A stretch of DNA of 64,000 nucleotides, taken from JACCXG01 sp963785755 (GTDB lineage: Bacteria > Acidobacteriota > Vicinamibacteria > Vicinamibacterales > 2-12-FULL-66-21). The translations under genes and the position numbers were made by a program. The notes under the pieces are model-generated. The model made no database searches. It was not told the origin of the DNA and worked only from the letters and a program-made list of their open reading frames with translations. Where the stretch lies: assembly GCA_963785755.1 (NCBI GenBank), contig CAWAXG010000056.1, positions 62,001 through 126,000 on the forward strand. The letters are read 5' to 3'. Shown here in pieces: positions 62,307 to 64,000 of the stretch (position 1 is the first letter of the stretch; every line of letters begins with the position of its first letter).

Positions 62307-63520
62307 AAATCTATCGCGCCCCCTGGATCCTGCCCATCGCCACGCCGCCCGTTCGAGACGGGTGGATCGCCGTCGAAGATTTCCACATCGCCGCAGTCGG
62401 CGGCCCTGAGATCGCGCCTCCGTCCAACGCGATCGACGTGACCGTTGCGACGTCGGCCATTCTCCCGGCGGTCGTGAATGCCCATACGCATCTCGAGTTC
62501 TCGTGGGCGAGAGGGCAGGTGTCACCGGCCGCGTCGATGCCGAAGTGGGCGTCCGATCTGATCTCGCGGCCGCGGCCGCCATTCCACGAAACCGAAGGCA
62601 CGATTGCCGCGGCGATCGCCGAAGCGCGCAGGTGCGGGACGACGCTGGTCGGTGACATATCGAACACGCTCGCGTCCTACGAGCCGCTGCTCGACAGTGA
62701 ATTGTCTGCCTGCGTTTTCAACGAGCTCCTCGGTTTCAGGCCGGAGGACGCCGATCGCCTCGTCGCCAACGCCGCCGCCTCACTCCAGCAGTTGACCCCG
62801 GTCGAATGGCTGCGCTGCTCGATCGTGCCCCACGCGCCGTTCTCGGTTTCCCCCGAGCTGTTTCGAGCGATTGCCGAACAGCAGCGCGACGGCCGGGTCA
62901 GCGTTCACCTCGGCGAGTCCAAGGACGAGATCGAGTTCCTCCGCAGCGGCGGGGGGGCCTGGCGCCACCTGCTGGAGACTCTCGGCGTATGGACTCCCTC
63001 ATGGACGCCGCCACGTCTCTCACCCGTGGACTATCTCGATCAGTTCGGTCTGGTGGGCGAGCGGCTGCTTGCGGTGCACGGCGTGCAGCTCACCGACGCG
63101 GAGTTGAAACGGCTTGCGAAGGCCGGCGCAACCGTTGTCACGTGCCCGCGGAGCAATCGGTGGACCGGGGCGGGGGATCCTCCCGTGTCGCGGTTCTATG
63201 CTTCCGGCGTTCGGGTCGCCATCGGCACGGACAGCCTGGCCAGCGTCGAGGATCTGAACCTGTTCACCGAGCTCGCAGCCGTCCGCAAGCTTGCGGCGGA
63301 TGTTCCAGCGCGGCGGATTCTGGAGAGCGCCACGCGCTCGGGCGCCGACGCGCTCGGCTTCGGCGACCAGCTCGGCACAATCGAGCCGCACAAACGCGCC
63401 GAACTGATCGCCGTCCGCATCCCGGCCGGCCTGGAGGATGTGGAAGAATATCTGCTCAGCGGCATCCAGCCCGAGGCCATCCACTGGCTCTCGAGCGACC
63501 GAGAGCCTGTGAACCGTTGA
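62303..63520 (+). CDS. Amidohydrolase, candidate aminofutalosine deaminase (MqnX-like)
   Basis: A 405-residue amidohydrolase-superfamily enzyme. AILPAVVNAHTHLEFSWARG gives the HxH metal pair, then SIVPHAPFSVSPELFRA, RVSVHLGESKDEIEFL with another ligand histidine and the Glu, LLAVHGVQLTDAELKRLA, and VAIGTDSLASVEDLNLFTEL with the metal/base aspartate. In organisms that make aminofutalosine, a deaminase of this fold turns it into futalosine; the operon position makes that the best guess. TTG 62303 overlaps the mqnC stop (TTGA). Its final codons merge into the TTGAACC repeat array. Confidence 0.85.
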   Translation: MKIYRAPWILPIATPPVRDGWIAVEDFHIAAVGGPEIAPPSNAIDVTVATSAILPAVVNAHTHLEFSWARGQVSPAASMPKWASDLISRPRPPFHETEGTIAAAIAEARRCGTTLVGDISNTLASYEPLLDSELSACVFNELLGFRPEDADRLVANAAASLQQLTPVEWLRCSIVPHAPFSVSPELFRAIAEQQRDGRVSVHLGESKDEIEFLRSGGGAWRHLLETLGVWTPSWTPPRLSPVDYLDQFGLVGERLLAVHGVQLTDAELKRLAKAGATVVTCPRSNRWTGAGDPPVSRFYASGVRVAIGTDSLASVEDLNLFTELAAVRKLAADVPARRILESATRSGADALGFGDQLGTIEPHKRAELIAVRIPAGLEDVEEYLLSGIQPEAIHWLSSDREPVNR

Positions 63521-63577
63521 ACGTTTGAACTACTGAACCCGAACCCTTGAACCTTTGAACCCCTGAACCCTTGAACC
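63509..63577 (+). repeat. TTGAACC-type short tandem repeat array
   Basis: Eight to nine units of 7-8 bases, mostly (C/T)TGAACC: GTGAACC, GTTGAACG, TTTGAACT, ACTGAACC, CGAACCC, TTGAACC, TTTGAACC, CTGAACC, TTGAACC. The array starts inside the last codons of the amidohydrolase gene and ends at the likely TTG start of the prenyltransferase gene. It is the same sequence family as the inverted array at 47969, but all on one strand. Confidence 0.92.
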
Positions 63578-64000
63578 GACTGAGCACCTACGCGTCATTC
63601 GTCCGTTTCAGCCACTCCGTGTTCGCGCTGCCGTTTGCGCTGACCGGGGCGCTGCTCGCGCTGCACCGATCCGGGGACTGGAGTGCGGCGAACGTGGGCT
63701 GGCGCCTCTGGTGGATTGTCGTGGCGATGGTGGCCGCGCGCAGTGCGGCGATGGGATTCAATCGCCTGGCGGACGCGCGGCTCGACGCGCTCAATCCAAG
63801 GACCTCGATGCGCGAGCTGCCGCGCGGCGCGATGACCTCGCGGGAAGCCGTCCTGTTCATCGCCGTCTCGAGCGTGGTCTTCGTGTTCGCGGCGTGGCGG
63901 CTCGGACCGTTGTGTTTCGCGCTCTCGCCGCTTGCGCTCCTGATCGTCTTCTGGTATTCGCTCGCGAAGCGCTTCACGTCCTACACGCAGCTCTTTCTCG
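63571..64000 (+). CDS. UbiA-family prenyltransferase, likely menaquinone MqnP (3' truncated by window)
   Basis: Transfers a polyprenyl chain to the aromatic menaquinone precursor in the inner membrane. The visible 143 residues show VRFSHSVFALPFALTGALLA, the NRLADARLDALNPRT metal-diphosphate motif (NxxxDxxxD), ELPRGAMTSREAVLFIAVSS, and WRLGPLCFALSPLALLIVFW. The frame is open to base 64000. TTG 63571 is the first plausible start and lies in the repeat array; the exact start is uncertain. As the last visible gene of the mqn operon it is most likely MqnP. Confidence 0.88.
   Translation, partial: MNRLSTYASFVRFSHSVFALPFALTGALLALHRSGDWSAANVGWRLWWIVVAMVAARSAAMGFNRLADARLDALNPRTSMRELPRGAMTSREAVLFIAVSSVVFVFAAWRLGPLCFALSPLALLIVFWYSLAKRFTSYTQLFL

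Noticed and set aside
63509..63577. CRISPR or iteron origin
   Set aside because: Units of 7-8 bases without spacers, no replication gene or AT-rich segment nearby.
1..64000. tRNA, rRNA, tmRNA or RNase P genes
   Set aside because: I scanned for TPsiC-like GGTTCRANNCC loops with flanking stems and for conserved rRNA blocks and found none convincing.

Overview
This is a 64 kb, GC-rich (roughly two thirds G+C by eye), densely packed chromosomal segment from a Gram-negative bacterium. I read it as Acidobacteriota, most likely a Vicinamibacteria-like lineage. The clues are a von Willebrand protein of the type called acidobacterial VWFA-related, a FecR/DUF6600 surface protein, an HspR-controlled dnaK operon and ClpC in an organism that also makes lipid A and BamA, futalosine-type menaquinone genes, and many GTG/TTG starts with 4-base stop/start overlaps. 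The taxonomic call is inference. No rRNA, tRNA, CRISPR array, insertion sequence or prophage was seen.

Layout. 1-6.7 kb (+): valS (5' end cut off), nadC, birA, coaX, an unknown gene, and an RlmD-like methyltransferase. 6.7-10.2 kb (-): a class I glutamine amidotransferase (C26), argS, mobA. 10.2-18.1 kb (+): a V4R-like protein, a TPR lipoprotein-like exported protein, an NfeD protease with slipin, a SPOR protein, lnt, and prfB with a programmed +1 frameshift. 18.1-22.5 kb (-): PBP1A and a FecR/DUF6600 protein. 22.7-29.2 kb (+): a promoter with HspR-like palindromes, dnaK, dnaJ (HPG instead of HPD), hspR, a sigma-70 factor, a DnaC-like ATPase, hemW. 29.2-30.4 kb: an exported protein, a strong shared terminator and a small beta-barrel protein. 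30.7-35.9 kb (+): acyl-CoA dehydrogenase, meaB and mce (methylmalonyl-CoA metabolism), a metallo-beta-lactamase-fold hydrolase, mtnP, a PfkB kinase. 36-43.7 kb (+): a frameshifted VWA gene, three small membrane proteins, a crotonase, ribH, nusB, lysS, a six-copy 54-bp in-frame repeat, lolC/E, lolD. 43.7-47.8 kb (-): RidA and a secreted M36 metallopeptidase. 48.2-57.8 kb (+): clpC (one-base frameshift), bamA, ompH/skp (frameshift), a fabZ-lpxA fusion, a lipoprotein, lpxI, a Gfo/Idh dehydrogenase. 57.9-64 kb (+): a menaquinone (futalosine) operon: mqnL, a cysteine-less MqnE-like gene, mqnA, mqnC, an amidohydrolase that could be the aminofutalosine deaminase, and a UbiA prenyltransferase cut by the window end.

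Functional themes are cofactor synthesis (NAD, biotin attachment, CoA, riboflavin, Mo cofactor, menaquinone), protein quality control (DnaKJ, ClpC, NfeD/slipin), and outer-membrane biogenesis (BamA, Skp, FabZ-LpxA, LpxI, LolCDE, Lnt, PBP1A). The most unusual items are the MqnE-like protein that keeps the family's C-terminal signature but has lost the radical-SAM cysteines, the translatable 54-bp repeat wedged between lysS and lolC with overlaps at both ends, two dispersed intergenic repeat families, the FabZ-LpxA fusion and the HPG DnaJ. Three genes carry single-base indels (VWA with two, clpC with one, ompH with one). These look more like sequence errors than decay, but the sequence alone cannot decide.
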